Shown here: one piece after another, positions 25,871 through 33,841 of the stretch
How positions within the stretch are numbered: the stretch's first letter is position 1
How the letters are laid out: every line of letters begins with the position of its first letter
DNA from: Thermohalobaculum sp039805905
GTDB lineage: Bacteria; Pseudomonadota; Alphaproteobacteria; Rhodobacterales; Rhodobacteraceae
Reading direction: 5' to 3'
NCBI GenBank assembly: GCA_039805905.1
Contig: JBDIVM010000016.1
Location: forward strand, 1-64,000
DNA length: 64,000 nucleotides
The notes under the pieces: generated by a model
Told to the model about the DNA's origin: nothing
The model's input: the letters and a program-made list of their open reading frames with translations, nothing else
Database searches by the model: none
Program-made: the position numbers and the translations under genes

Positions 25871-26725
25871 GTGAGAGGGCGTCTATCGGCGATCATCGTG
25901 GCAATCGTCCTCGCCGCAGTAGGGGCGGAGGCGAGCCGTTCAGCCGAGCCGGCGAAACTGCTGTTCGGTGCGAAGAGGGAGCCGAGCGCGGGCCCGAGCA
26001 CTCCCTATGGATCCTATGCGCGCGGTTGTCTTGCCGGCGGTGTCGCCCTGCCCGAGACCGGGGCGGGCTGGCAGGCCATGCGGCTCAGCCGAAACCGGAA
26101 TTGGGGCCACCCGGAGATGCTCGCCTATATCGAGCGCCTGGCGGCGGCCGCCCGGACGGCAGGCTGGCCGCGGCTCTATGTCGGCGACATCAGCCAGCCG
26201 CGGGGTGGGCCAATGAATGGCGGCCATGCCTCGCATCAGATCGGCCTCGACGTCGACATCTGGCTGCGGATCCCGGGAAGCGAGATTCTCGGCCGCCCGG
26301 AGCGTGAAGCCATCTCGAGCACGACGGTCGTCCGCGCCGACCGGCAGGGTGTGAACGGCGAGTGGCGCCCGGCCCATCATGCGCTGATCCGGCTCGCGGC
26401 CGGCGACCCGGCAGTGGCACGCATCTTCGTGAATGCGGCGATCAAGAAGGCGCTCTGTGCCGGCGAACCCGCAGGCGACCGGGCGTGGCTCGGCAAGGTC
26501 CGGCCCTGGTGGGGGCATGATTCCCATTTCCATGTGCGACTGCGTTGTCCCGGTGGCGCGGCGGGCTGCGCGGATCAGGATCCGCCGCCGCCCGGCGACG
26601 GCTGTGGCGCCGAGCTGGACTGGTGGTTCACCGACGAGGCGCTGAACCCGAAACCCGGCCCGAAGAAGCCGGACCTGACGCTTGACGACCTGCCGCAGCA
26701 GTGCCGCGCCCTGGTCGCCCCGTGA
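25871..26725 (+). CDS. mepA: Penicillin-insensitive murein endopeptidase (MepA family)
   Basis: 284 aa from GTG 25871 (gggagag 6 nt upstream; TTG 25865 is also possible). MepA is a periplasmic LAS-type metallopeptidase cutting D-Ala-meso-DAP cross-links. A signal peptide covers about the first 25 residues. The zinc-binding elements are GGHASHQIGLDVDIW (His...Asp) and WWGHDSHFHVRL (His-x-His). Six or more cysteines in the mature part suggest disulfides. It is transcribed away from motB, and its stop overlaps the next gene (GTGA). Confidence 0.93.
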   Translation: MRGRLSAIIVAIVLAAVGAEASRSAEPAKLLFGAKREPSAGPSTPYGSYARGCLAGGVALPETGAGWQAMRLSRNRNWGHPEMLAYIERLAAAARTAGWPRLYVGDISQPRGGPMNGGHASHQIGLDVDIWLRIPGSEILGRPEREAISSTTVVRADRQGVNGEWRPAHHALIRLAAGDPAVARIFVNAAIKKALCAGEPAGDRAWLGKVRPWWGHDSHFHVRLRCPGGAAGCADQDPPPPGDGCGAELDWWFTDEALNPKPGPKKPDLTLDDLPQQCRALVAP

Positions 26726-27720
26726 CGCAGGCCGGCATCCGGGTGGCGGCTGGCCTGCTTTTCGTGGCGGCGGTCCAGGTTACAGCGGCCCAGGTTTCAG
26801 CGACCCAGGCTCTGGCGGGCGAGCGGGCGGCGGGCCTCGACGCGATGTTCGCCAGCACCGCGGCTGTCGCTGTTACCGTCGAGCCGGTGGAGATCACCGC
26901 CAGGCGGCTGTTAGGCGTCGCGCTCCGCGGGGCCTGGGCCCTGACGGCAGATGACCCTGCCTTCGGCGGCCTTTCCGGTCTGCTGATCAGCGACGGGGAG
27001 CTTTATGCGGTCTCGGACAACGGCCACCTCCTGACCGCGGGATACGAGCTGAGCGGAGGGCGCCTGACCATCTCGGAGCCGCATCTTGCCCCGCTGCTCG
27101 ATCCGTCCGGGCAACGCTACCTCACCAAGGCAGGCGCGGATTCGGAGGGGCTCGCCTGGTTCGGCGGGCGACTGGCCGTGGCCTTCGAGCGTGACCACCG
27201 GATCATGCTCCTGGGCGCGGACGGACGGATGCACGACACGATCCAGCCGCGGGGCTTCGAGCAGCTTGACTCAAATGGCGGTCTCGAAGGGCTTGCGACG
27301 CTTCCCGACGGGAGACTCATCGCCATCGCCGAGAAGGGCGACGCGGCGGGGGCTCCGGTCTTCGTGATCGGGCCGGACGATGCGGTTGCCGAGGGGCGCC
27401 TCGCGCTGCCGGGCCCGCATCTGGTTACGGGAGCGGATGTCGGGCCGGACGGGCGGCTCTACCTCGTGCTGCGTGCCTTCTCGCTCCTGACCGGACCCAG
27501 CATCCGGGTGATGCGGTTCACTCTCGGTCCGGACGGTTTTCCCATCGCCGGCAGCCGGGTGACGCTCGCGGAATTCGAATCCGACGACCGGATCGACAAC
27601 ATGGAAGGGATTGCCGTCGAGCGGGCGCCGGAAGGCGGGCTGCGGCTCTGGCTGATCGCCGACGACAACTTCAGCTGGCTGCAGCGGACGCTGCTGCTGG
27701 TGCTCGACGTGACGGGCTGA
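26722..27720 (+). CDS. Exported phytase-like esterase (esterase-like activity of phytase family)
   Basis: 332 aa. GTG 26722 overlaps the mepA stop and gives MTQAGIRVAAGLLF, a signal peptide; an in-frame start at 26701 lies inside mepA. The mature protein has a beta-propeller-like pattern with FGGLSGLLISDGELYAVSDNG, ADSEGLAWFGGRLAVAFERDHRI, NGGLEGLATLPDGRLIAIAEKG and RIDNMEGIAVE, the repeated glycine/acidic motifs of that family (PF13449 type). The true substrate is unknown; coupling to mepA suggests an envelope role. Confidence 0.8.
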   Translation: MTQAGIRVAAGLLFVAAVQVTAAQVSATQALAGERAAGLDAMFASTAAVAVTVEPVEITARRLLGVALRGAWALTADDPAFGGLSGLLISDGELYAVSDNGHLLTAGYELSGGRLTISEPHLAPLLDPSGQRYLTKAGADSEGLAWFGGRLAVAFERDHRIMLLGADGRMHDTIQPRGFEQLDSNGGLEGLATLPDGRLIAIAEKGDAAGAPVFVIGPDDAVAEGRLALPGPHLVTGADVGPDGRLYLVLRAFSLLTGPSIRVMRFTLGPDGFPIAGSRVTLAEFESDDRIDNMEGIAVERAPEGGLRLWLIADDNFSWLQRTLLLVLDVTG

Positions 27721-27791
27721 TGGGGGACGACGCTGGTGACGGCGGCGGGGCGGATGCATGCTCGGGCGGGTGAATCGCAACGGAGGCTCCG

Positions 27792-28175
27792 ATGAAGCTG
27801 TTCAACCCCGGGACGACGGCCAGACCGGCGTCGAAGTACTCCCACGGCGTCCTGGTTCCCGCAGGCGGCCGGCGCCTGGTTATCGCCGGGCAGGTTGGCG
27901 TCAGCCCCGATGGCAAGCTGGAAGAGGGCTTCGAGGCCCAGTCGCGCCGCGCCTGGTCGAACCTCTTCGCGGTGGTCGAGGCCGCGGGCATGAGGAAGAC
28001 CGACCTCTGCAAGGTCACCGTCTACGTCACGAGGCCGGACGCGACCGCCGCCTACCGCGCGATCCGCGACGAGGTGATGGACGGCCACATGCCGCCGATG
28101 ACCTATATCGTGGTTGCCGGCCTTGCGGCGCCGGGTATGCTGGTCGAGATCGAAGGCGAGGCGGTGGCCGAGTAG
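27792..28175 (+). CDS. RidA/YjgF-family protein
   Basis: 127 aa. RidA proteins deaminate reactive enamine/imine intermediates in the cytoplasm. The YjgF fold is visible in VLVPAGGRRLVIAGQVGVSPDGKLEEGFEAQSRRAWSN (about residues 18-55) and the C-terminal MPPMTYIVVAGLAAPGMLVEIEGEAVAE. The otherwise conserved active-site Arg of the archetype (in the R-x-C-V-E pattern) is not obvious here, so it may be one of the divergent Rid subfamilies. It stands alone, 71 nt after the previous gene. Confidence 0.88.
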   Translation: MKLFNPGTTARPASKYSHGVLVPAGGRRLVIAGQVGVSPDGKLEEGFEAQSRRAWSNLFAVVEAAGMRKTDLCKVTVYVTRPDATAAYRAIRDEVMDGHMPPMTYIVVAGLAAPGMLVEIEGEAVAE

Positions 28176-28296
28176 CGGCGCGTCTGGGCAGGCACCCAGG
28201 CGCCGGCGCCCTTCACCTCTGCAGTGGACCGGACGCCCGCGATCCGGACTCGGAACTAGACCCCAATTGCTGGGCCTTCCGTCGGTTCCTGCAGCG

Positions 28297-28310
28297 TTGA
28301 TTCAGGTCAA
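28297..28310 (+). promoter_or_regulatory. FNR/CRP-family operator-like palindrome
   Basis: TTGAT-TCAG-GTCAA matches the FNR/FnrL box (TTGAT N4 ATCAA) at 9 of 10 positions and is part of a slightly longer inverted repeat, CGTTGA N6 TCAACG (28295-28312). It lies in the 260-bp spacer after the RidA gene, 126 nt before the first lipoprotein gene. A class II arrangement would put transcription near 28345. No strong -10 is visible (CATGCT at 28333). Confidence 0.5.
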
Positions 28311-28352
28311 CGAAACCCGCTCCGCATCGCGGCATGCTCTGAGCGGGCCAGA

Positions 28353-28393
28353 CCCCGACGGGCCACTGTCGGCGCGGCCCGTCGATGTCGGGG
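28353..28393 (+). terminator. GC-rich hairpin after the RidA gene / before the lipoprotein gene
   Basis: GACGGGCC (28357-28364) pairs perfectly with GGCCCGTC (28376-28383), with an 11-nt loop. CCCCGAC (28353-28359) can alternatively pair with GTCGGGG (28387-28393). There is no T run. Because it overlaps the expected 5' leader of the next gene, it may be a leader structure rather than a terminator. Confidence 0.35.
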
Positions 28394-28435
28394 GGCGGGG
28401 AGCGGCCTGACTATTCCTAAGGCGGGTGACGTCTG

Positions 28436-29122
28436 ATGCGTCTGGTGGCCGGCATATGTCGGAGAATACGACGATGGCCCCGCATAGCCGCCTGCGGCGG
28501 CGCGGCGCTCCTCCTCTTCACAACGGCGTGCGCCGAGACGGTGCGCCCCAAGGTCGATGTGCCGACTCCGGTTGTCGGGAAGGCACCGCTGCGAGTCGCG
28601 GTCGCCTTCGACGATTCCCTCGCCAATCATCGATGTGTCGTCTCGAAGGGTTACATCGCCGCCGATTGGACCATCGAGATCGGTCCGCCGAGCATGGCGG
28701 CCTTCACCAAGGCGCTCGCGGCGGTGTTCGAGAGGGCGACGGTCCTGCCCGCAGCCCAGGCGGGCGAGGCCGCTATCGACCAGCCCGTTATCCGGATCTC
28801 GCTCGACGCCTTTTCCGGCTGCGATGCATCCTGGCCGATTATCGGGAGCAGCGTAGAGGTCGCCTATTTCGCCAAGGTGATGCGCGGCTCTGTCATCGTG
28901 CTCGATGATTGGACCGGGCGCGGCCGCGCGTCCCAAGCGGACCTGGAGGCCTATTCCTTGCCGGGAGGGCCGCTGACGACCAGTATCGAAGGCCATTACC
29001 TAGCGCGCCTGACCGAGATTGCCATCCGCAAAGCCGTCGCGGATTTCGTCGCGAAATTCGAGGACGACCCGCGCGTTGTCGCCTGGAAGAATGCCGCCAT
29101 GGCTGAGGCGCGCGATGGGTGA
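28436..29122 (+). CDS. Unrecognised lipoprotein
   Basis: 228 aa. I do not recognise the family. An N-terminal stretch of 31 residues, with an Arg-rich start and a hydrophobic core ending LLLFTTAC, looks like a lipoprotein signal with a relaxed lipobox (T-T-A-C). The rest is a soluble mixed alpha/beta sequence with no membrane segment; it contains a Trp-Thr-Ile-Glu-Ile strand and the pattern SVEVAYFAKVMRGSVIVLDDW. Its end overlaps the next gene by 8 nt, so both are probably made together and sit in the same membrane. Confidence 0.65.
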   Translation: MRLVAGICRRIRRWPRIAACGGAALLLFTTACAETVRPKVDVPTPVVGKAPLRVAVAFDDSLANHRCVVSKGYIAADWTIEIGPPSMAAFTKALAAVFERATVLPAAQAGEAAIDQPVIRISLDAFSGCDASWPIIGSSVEVAYFAKVMRGSVIVLDDWTGRGRASQADLEAYSLPGGPLTTSIEGHYLARLTEIAIRKAVADFVAKFEDDPRVVAWKNAAMAEARDG

Positions 29123-29780
29123 GAGTTCGCACGCAGCCGGCCTGCGGCAGTGCCTCCTCAGAGCGGTCGGTGGGCTGGCGGCTGTACTCACGCTCGGCGG
29201 ATGCCCGGCCCCGACCGAGACGGTGACTTCGGGGACGGCGGAGTTCGCACTAGCCGCCGGTGAGCGCATCGTTGTCTACCCGTCCTTTGTCTGCCTGAGC
29301 GACGCGCTTGCCAGCCTGTCCGGCACGCCATTCCGCGTCATGCCCACGGCTGAGTTCCAGGACTCCCTCTATCCGTGGTTCGAACCAGGCAACGAGCCGG
29401 CGAGCGCGGAGGCGCTCGACCGGCTGCTTGGCAAGCCGCATGTCCGCGCCCGGATCGACGAACTCCATGTCCGCTACCTGATCGGTATCACGCGGAGGGA
29501 TACCAGCGATGGCTTTCCCGGCTTCTTCTGTGGCGCCGGTTACGGCGGCGCGGGTTGCCTCGGCGTCGGCTGGGAGAACAAGCAGACGGCCTTGAACGCG
29601 GTGATCTGGGACCTGCGCGAGTCGCGGCAGACCGGCGCTCTCTCGGCGCAGACCTCAGGTACCTCGCTGGCGATCGGCGTCGCGGTGCCGATCATTTTCG
29701 TAGCCGATACCGAAACCGAGGCGTGCGAAAAGATGGCCACCTTGATCGCTGACAATCTGCGCTTCTCGGGCAGGCAATAA
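29115..29780 (+). CDS. Unrecognised lipoprotein, partner of the preceding gene
   Basis: 221 aa. No family recognised. The signal region ends LTLGGC, a good lipobox, near residue 30. The mature part has a Gly/Cys-rich stretch (FCGAGYGGAGCLGVGWENK, about residues 135-153) and a conserved-looking WDLRESRQTGALSAQTSGTSLAIGVAVPIIF segment, the last part hydrophobic. It starts inside the end of the upstream lipoprotein gene. The two proteins do not resemble each other, so this is not a duplication. Confidence 0.65.
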   Translation: MGESSHAAGLRQCLLRAVGGLAAVLTLGGCPAPTETVTSGTAEFALAAGERIVVYPSFVCLSDALASLSGTPFRVMPTAEFQDSLYPWFEPGNEPASAEALDRLLGKPHVRARIDELHVRYLIGITRRDTSDGFPGFFCGAGYGGAGCLGVGWENKQTALNAVIWDLRESRQTGALSAQTSGTSLAIGVAVPIIFVADTETEACEKMATLIADNLRFSGRQ

Positions 29781-29865
29781 AATGCCGCCACGCGCGGCAT
29801 GAGTGCCGCCTGCGACCGGCATCACGGCAAGGCGCATGCGCCTACGCCACGGCCAAGGGCTTGCC

Positions 29866-30687
29866 TCAGTCGGCGATCCCCGCCGACTCGCGGATGATGT
29901 TCCAGCCTTCCTCGGCGGTCTCGACATAGTCGAAGAGGGCGATGTCGCCGGGCGAGATGGTGCCGGCCTCGGCCAGGGCCTGCCAGTTGACGATCCGCTT
30001 CCAGAAGGCCCGACCGAACAGCAGCACCGGCACCGGCTTCATCCGCTTGGTCTGGATCAGCGTCAGCGTCTCGAACAGCTCGTCCAGCGTGCCGAAGCCG
30101 CCCGGGAACACGGCGACAGCGCGGGCGCGCATCAGAAAATGCATCTTGCGGATCGCGAAGTAGTGGAAGTTGAAGCTGAGGTCCGGCGTCACATAGGCAT
30201 TCGGCGCCTCCTCGCGCGGAAGCACGATGCCAAGCCCGATGGTCTGCGCGCCTGCCTCGTGGGCGCCGCGGCTGCCGGCCTCCATCACGCCGGGGCCGCC
30301 GCCCGTGCAGACCACGAACTCGCGGCCCTGGCGGCGCACGGATTCCTCGCCGACCAGCCGGGCGAATTTCCGTGCCTCTTCGTAGTAGTGCGAGAGCTCC
30401 GCCAGCATTGGCGTCGGTGCGGTGTCGCGCCGCTCGGGCCGGGGGATCCGGGCTCCACCGAACATCACCACCGTCGAGGTGATGCCCTTCTGGCGCAGGA
30501 TCATCTCGAACTTCAGGAGCTCGAGCTGCAGCCGCACGGGCCTGAGTTCGTCGTGCTCCAGGAACTCGGAATCGCGGAAGGCCAGCCGGAAGGTCGGCGA
30601 CAGGGTCTGGGGTGTCTCCGGCAGCTTCTCGGCCCGCCTGGCGTCGTAATCCGCCGGTGGAAAGATCGACACGCGCTTCTCGGTCAT
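29866..30687 (-). CDS. LOG-family protein (TIGR00730-like, cytokinin riboside phosphoribohydrolase fold)
   Basis: 273 aa. The two signature motifs GGGPGVMEAGSRGAHEAG (about residues 130-147) and PGGFGTLDELFETLTLIQT (about 197-215) place it in the lysine-decarboxylase-like LOG family. These enzymes release bases from nucleoside monophosphates, as in AMP nucleosidase or cytokinin activation. The roughly 75-residue N-terminal extension before the Rossmann-like core (MFGGARIP) is the long type seen in alphaproteobacteria. It is a single gene on the minus strand. Confidence 0.88.
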   Translation of the reverse strand: MTEKRVSIFPPADYDARRAEKLPETPQTLSPTFRLAFRDSEFLEHDELRPVRLQLELLKFEMILRQKGITSTVVMFGGARIPRPERRDTAPTPMLAELSHYYEEARKFARLVGEESVRRQGREFVVCTGGGPGVMEAGSRGAHEAGAQTIGLGIVLPREEAPNAYVTPDLSFNFHYFAIRKMHFLMRARAVAVFPGGFGTLDELFETLTLIQTKRMKPVPVLLFGRAFWKRIVNWQALAEAGTISPGDIALFDYVETAEEGWNIIRESAGIAD

Positions 30688-30863
30688 GCTCTGCCGCCTT
30701 GCCTCCTGCCCGTTCCCCGGAATCCCCCTGACCTAGCGGCGCGGGCGGGGCTCCGCAATCGGCAATTTCGGCTGCGTCCGCCCGCCTCGCGCATTGCATG
30801 GGCCGGGCATCCACCCTATAGGCAGGCGGACGCCAGCCCGAGGAGACCGCCATGGAGGCCGCC

Positions 30864-31709
30864 ATGAGCCACGCCGATCTCGCCGCCTCGATCGAACGCG
30901 CCTGGGAGGCCCGGACCGAGGTCACCCCGGCCACGAAGGGCGAGACCCGCGAGGCGGTCGACCGGGCGCTCGACCTGATGGACCGCGGCGCACTCCGGGT
31001 CGCCGAGCGCTCGATCCGCGGCGACTGGACCGTGAACCAGTGGGCCAAGAAGGCGGTGCTGCTGTCGTTCCGCCTGAACGACATGGCGCCGATCAAGGGC
31101 GGTCCGGGCAGCGCCAGCTGGTGGGACAAGGTGCCCTCAAAATTCGACGGCTGGGGCGAGAACCAGTGGCGTGCCGCGGGCTTCCGGGCGGTGCCGAACT
31201 GCGTCGTCCGCCGTTCGGCCTACATCGCTCCGGGCGTGGTGCTGATGCCCTCCTTCGTCAATCTCGGAGCGTACGTCGACTCCGGCACCATGGTCGACAC
31301 CTGGGCGACCGTCGGTTCCTGCGCCCAGATCGGCAGGAATGTCCACATCTCGGGCGGCGCCGGCATCGGCGGTGTGCTCGAGCCGCTGCAGGCCGGCCCG
31401 GTGATCATCGAGGACAATTGTTTCGTCGGCGCGCGGTCCGAGGTCGCCGAGGGTGTGATCGTCCGCGAGGGCTCGGTGCTGTCGATGGGCGTGTTTCTCG
31501 GGGCCTCCACCAGGATCATCGACCGCACCACCGGCGAGACCTTCATCGGCGAGGTGCCGCCCTATTCGGTCGTGGTCCCCGGTACCATCCCCGGCAAGGC
31601 CATGCCCGACGGCAGCCCCGGCCCCGGCCTCTACTGCGCCGTGATCGTCAAGCGGGTCGACGAGCGCACCCGCGCCAAGACCTCGATCAACGAGCTCCTG
31701 CGTGCCTGA
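30864..31709 (+). CDS. dapD: 2,3,4,5-tetrahydropyridine-2,6-dicarboxylate N-succinyltransferase
   Basis: 281 aa. It succinylates tetrahydrodipicolinate in lysine/meso-DAP synthesis using succinyl-CoA. The start at 30864 gives MSHADLAASIERAWEAR, preceded by GGAGG; ATG 30852 would add four residues. Residues about 100-230 are hexapeptide repeats of a left-handed beta helix (APGVVLMPSFVNLGAYVDSGTMVDTWATVGSCAQIG). It works with dapE, 1 kb downstream on the same strand, in the same pathway. Confidence 0.96.
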   Translation: MSHADLAASIERAWEARTEVTPATKGETREAVDRALDLMDRGALRVAERSIRGDWTVNQWAKKAVLLSFRLNDMAPIKGGPGSASWWDKVPSKFDGWGENQWRAAGFRAVPNCVVRRSAYIAPGVVLMPSFVNLGAYVDSGTMVDTWATVGSCAQIGRNVHISGGAGIGGVLEPLQAGPVIIEDNCFVGARSEVAEGVIVREGSVLSMGVFLGASTRIIDRTTGETFIGEVPPYSVVVPGTIPGKAMPDGSPGPGLYCAVIVKRVDERTRAKTSINELLRA

Positions 31710-32022
31710 GACGAAGGCCCGCGCTCCCGAGCAGGTCCACATCCTCCTCGTCGAGGTCGGACGCTGCGAGGGTGACGGCCTGCCCGCGGGCGCGAGCGGC
31801 GCCGGCCTTCTCTGTTTTGCCTCCGGCCGCACCGAGCGGCATGCGGTCGATGAGACCGTGAAGGTGCTGAAGGACGCCGGCATGGCCCCGCTCGAGGTCG
31901 AATCCTGGGGCACCCGCGTGGCGCCGGAGATCGAGATCGGCCCGGAGGAGGAGGCGCTGATGGACCGCGCGCTCGCCGAGAACGCGGTGATCGTGGTCAG
32001 CATCACGCCCTTCGAGGACTGA
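31702..32022 (+). CDS. Small unrecognised protein between dapD and dapE
   Basis: 106 aa, GTG start overlapping the dapD end by 8 nt. No family recognised. The protein is soluble and acidic, with alternating beta and alpha stretches: VHILLVEVGRC, a Gly-rich GASGAGLLCFASG, AVDETVKVLKDAGMAPLEVESWG and ENAVIVVSITPFED. This is reminiscent of a small ferredoxin-like alpha/beta fold. Coupling to dapD and to the following gene suggests a role or at least co-expression with lysine/DAP synthesis. Confidence 0.7.
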   Translation: MPETKARAPEQVHILLVEVGRCEGDGLPAGASGAGLLCFASGRTERHAVDETVKVLKDAGMAPLEVESWGTRVAPEIEIGPEEEALMDRALAENAVIVVSITPFED

Positions 32023-32027
32023 GCCCC

Positions 32028-32690
32028 GTGCGCATCTTCCTCGACCTCGACGGCACGCTGACCGACCCGAAGGACGGCATCACCCGCTCGATCCGCCACG
32101 CGCTGATCGGCCTAGGCATCGACCCCCCGCCCGAGGACGCGCTCACCTGGTGCATCGGCCCGCCGCTGATCGACAGCCTGACCGCGCTCGCCGGCGGCGA
32201 TCCCGCACTGGGCGCCCGGGCGCTCACGCTCTACCGCGAGCGCTTCGGGAGCATCGGCCTGTTCGAGAATGCGGTCTATCCCGGAATCCCCGAGGCGCTC
32301 CAGGCGCTCGGCGCTACCGGCGCCCGGCTCTTTCTCGCCACCAGCAAGCCCCATGTCTATGCCCGGCGGATCGTCGCGCATTTCGGCCTCGGCGACGCGC
32401 TCGACGGGGTTTTCGGCTCGGACCTCGACGGCACCAATGTCCACAAGTCCGACTTGCTCGCTCATGCGCTTGCCGAGACCGGCGGGGCAGGCGGATCGGC
32501 ACTGATGATCGGCGACCGCCGGCACGATGTAGAGGGCGCCCGCGCCAACGGGCTGTCGACGATCGGCGTGCTCTGGGGCTATGGCGGGCCCGAAGAGCTT
32601 ATCCGGGCCGGGGCGGACCATCTCGCCGCTGCGCCCGCCGACCTTGCCGGCCTCGCGGCTGCGGCGCTGAACATGGAGACCTGCCCATGA
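32028..32690 (+). CDS. HAD-family phosphatase (phosphoglycolate phosphatase-like)
   Basis: 220 aa, GTG start 5 nt after the previous stop. The HAD motif I FLDLDGTLTD puts the nucleophile at Asp6 and the acid/base at Asp8; motif II is LFLATSKPH and motif IV is MIGDRRHDVEGA. A helical cap lies between (about residues 15-85), as in Gph/PphA-type subclass I enzymes. The substrate is not determinable; phosphoglycolate or pyrophosphate are the usual ones. Its stop overlaps the dapE start (ATGA). Confidence 0.9.
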   Translation: MRIFLDLDGTLTDPKDGITRSIRHALIGLGIDPPPEDALTWCIGPPLIDSLTALAGGDPALGARALTLYRERFGSIGLFENAVYPGIPEALQALGATGARLFLATSKPHVYARRIVAHFGLGDALDGVFGSDLDGTNVHKSDLLAHALAETGGAGGSALMIGDRRHDVEGARANGLSTIGVLWGYGGPEELIRAGADHLAAAPADLAGLAAAALNMETCP

Positions 32691-33841
32691 CCTCCCCCGT
32701 CGATCCTGTGGCGCTGGCCGCCGCGCTGGTCCGCTGCCCCTCGGTCACTCCGGAGGAGGGCGGTGCCCTCGCGCTCCTCGAGCGCACGCTCGCCCCGCTC
32801 GGCTTCGCCTGCACCCGCATCAGCCGGGGAGGGGTCGAGAACCTCTACGCCCGCTGGGGCACCGCCGCCCCGGTCTTCGCCTTCGCCGGCCACACCGACG
32901 TCGTGCCCGTCGGCGACCGCGCTGCCTGGGCCCGCGACCCCTTCGGCGGCGAGATCGTCGACGGCGTGCTCTGGGGCCGCGGTGCCACCGACATGAAGTC
33001 GGGCGTCGCCGCCTTTGCCGCCGCGGCGGCCGAGTTCGTCGCCACCGCGCCGGCGGGCTCGGTGTCGCTCCTGATCACCGGCGACGAGGAGGGGCAGGCG
33101 ACCGACGGCACCATTGCCATCCTCGACTGGATGCGGGCGCATGGCGAGACCGCCGATTTCTGCCTCGTCGGCGAGCCGACCTCGGTCAGCGAGCTCGGCG
33201 ACGTGGCCAAGATCGGCCGGCGCGGCTCGATGAACGGGACGCTGACCGTGCGGGGGCGGCAGGGCCATTCCGCCTATCCCGAGCGCGCCGCCAACCCGCT
33301 GCCGGCACTCGCCCGCATCTGCGCCGCGCTGGCGGGAACGCCGCTCGACCAGGGGTCCGAGCACTTCCAGCCCTCGACACTGGCGCTGACCTCGATCGAT
33401 GTCGGCAACACGGCCTCGAACGTGATTCCGAACGCCGGCCGGGCAAGGTTCAACATCCGCTTCAACGACCTGCACAGCCCGGACTCGCTCAGGGAATGGG
33501 CGCAGGGGATTGTCGATCGCGAGATCGTCGGGACGGAGGTCGAGGCGTCGCTCGACTGGTCGGTTTCCGGCGAGAGCTTCCTGACCCAGCCGGGTCGCCG
33601 GGTCAGGGCGGTGGCCGAGTCCATCGCGGCGGCCACCAACCGGCGGCCGGCACTTACCACGGGCGGCGGCACGTCGGATGCCCGATTCATCAAGGATATC
33701 TGCCCGGTGATGGAGTTCGGTCTGGTCGGCGACACCATGCACCAGGTCGATGAAAGGGTGCCGGTGGAGGCGATCAGGGCGCTCTCGCGGATCTATCTCG
33801 ACGTGCTGAGGCGGTTCTTTGCGAGCCCGGCGGATTGCTGA
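32687..33841 (+). CDS. dapE: Succinyl-diaminopimelate desuccinylase
   Basis: 384 aa. A two-zinc M20 hydrolase that removes succinate from N-succinyl-LL-DAP. Metal and catalytic residues are visible: His69 in AGHTDVVPVGD, Asp102 in GRGATDMKSG, Glu134/Glu135 in TGDEEGQA, and the C-terminal GDTMHQVDE His. Start ATG 32687 overlaps the HAD stop by 4 nt. Its last 49 nt overlap the convergent PAP2-family gene on the other strand. Confidence 0.96.
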   Translation: MTSPVDPVALAAALVRCPSVTPEEGGALALLERTLAPLGFACTRISRGGVENLYARWGTAAPVFAFAGHTDVVPVGDRAAWARDPFGGEIVDGVLWGRGATDMKSGVAAFAAAAAEFVATAPAGSVSLLITGDEEGQATDGTIAILDWMRAHGETADFCLVGEPTSVSELGDVAKIGRRGSMNGTLTVRGRQGHSAYPERAANPLPALARICAALAGTPLDQGSEHFQPSTLALTSIDVGNTASNVIPNAGRARFNIRFNDLHSPDSLREWAQGIVDREIVGTEVEASLDWSVSGESFLTQPGRRVRAVAESIAAATNRRPALTTGGGTSDARFIKDICPVMEFGLVGDTMHQVDERVPVEAIRALSRIYLDVLRRFFASPADC

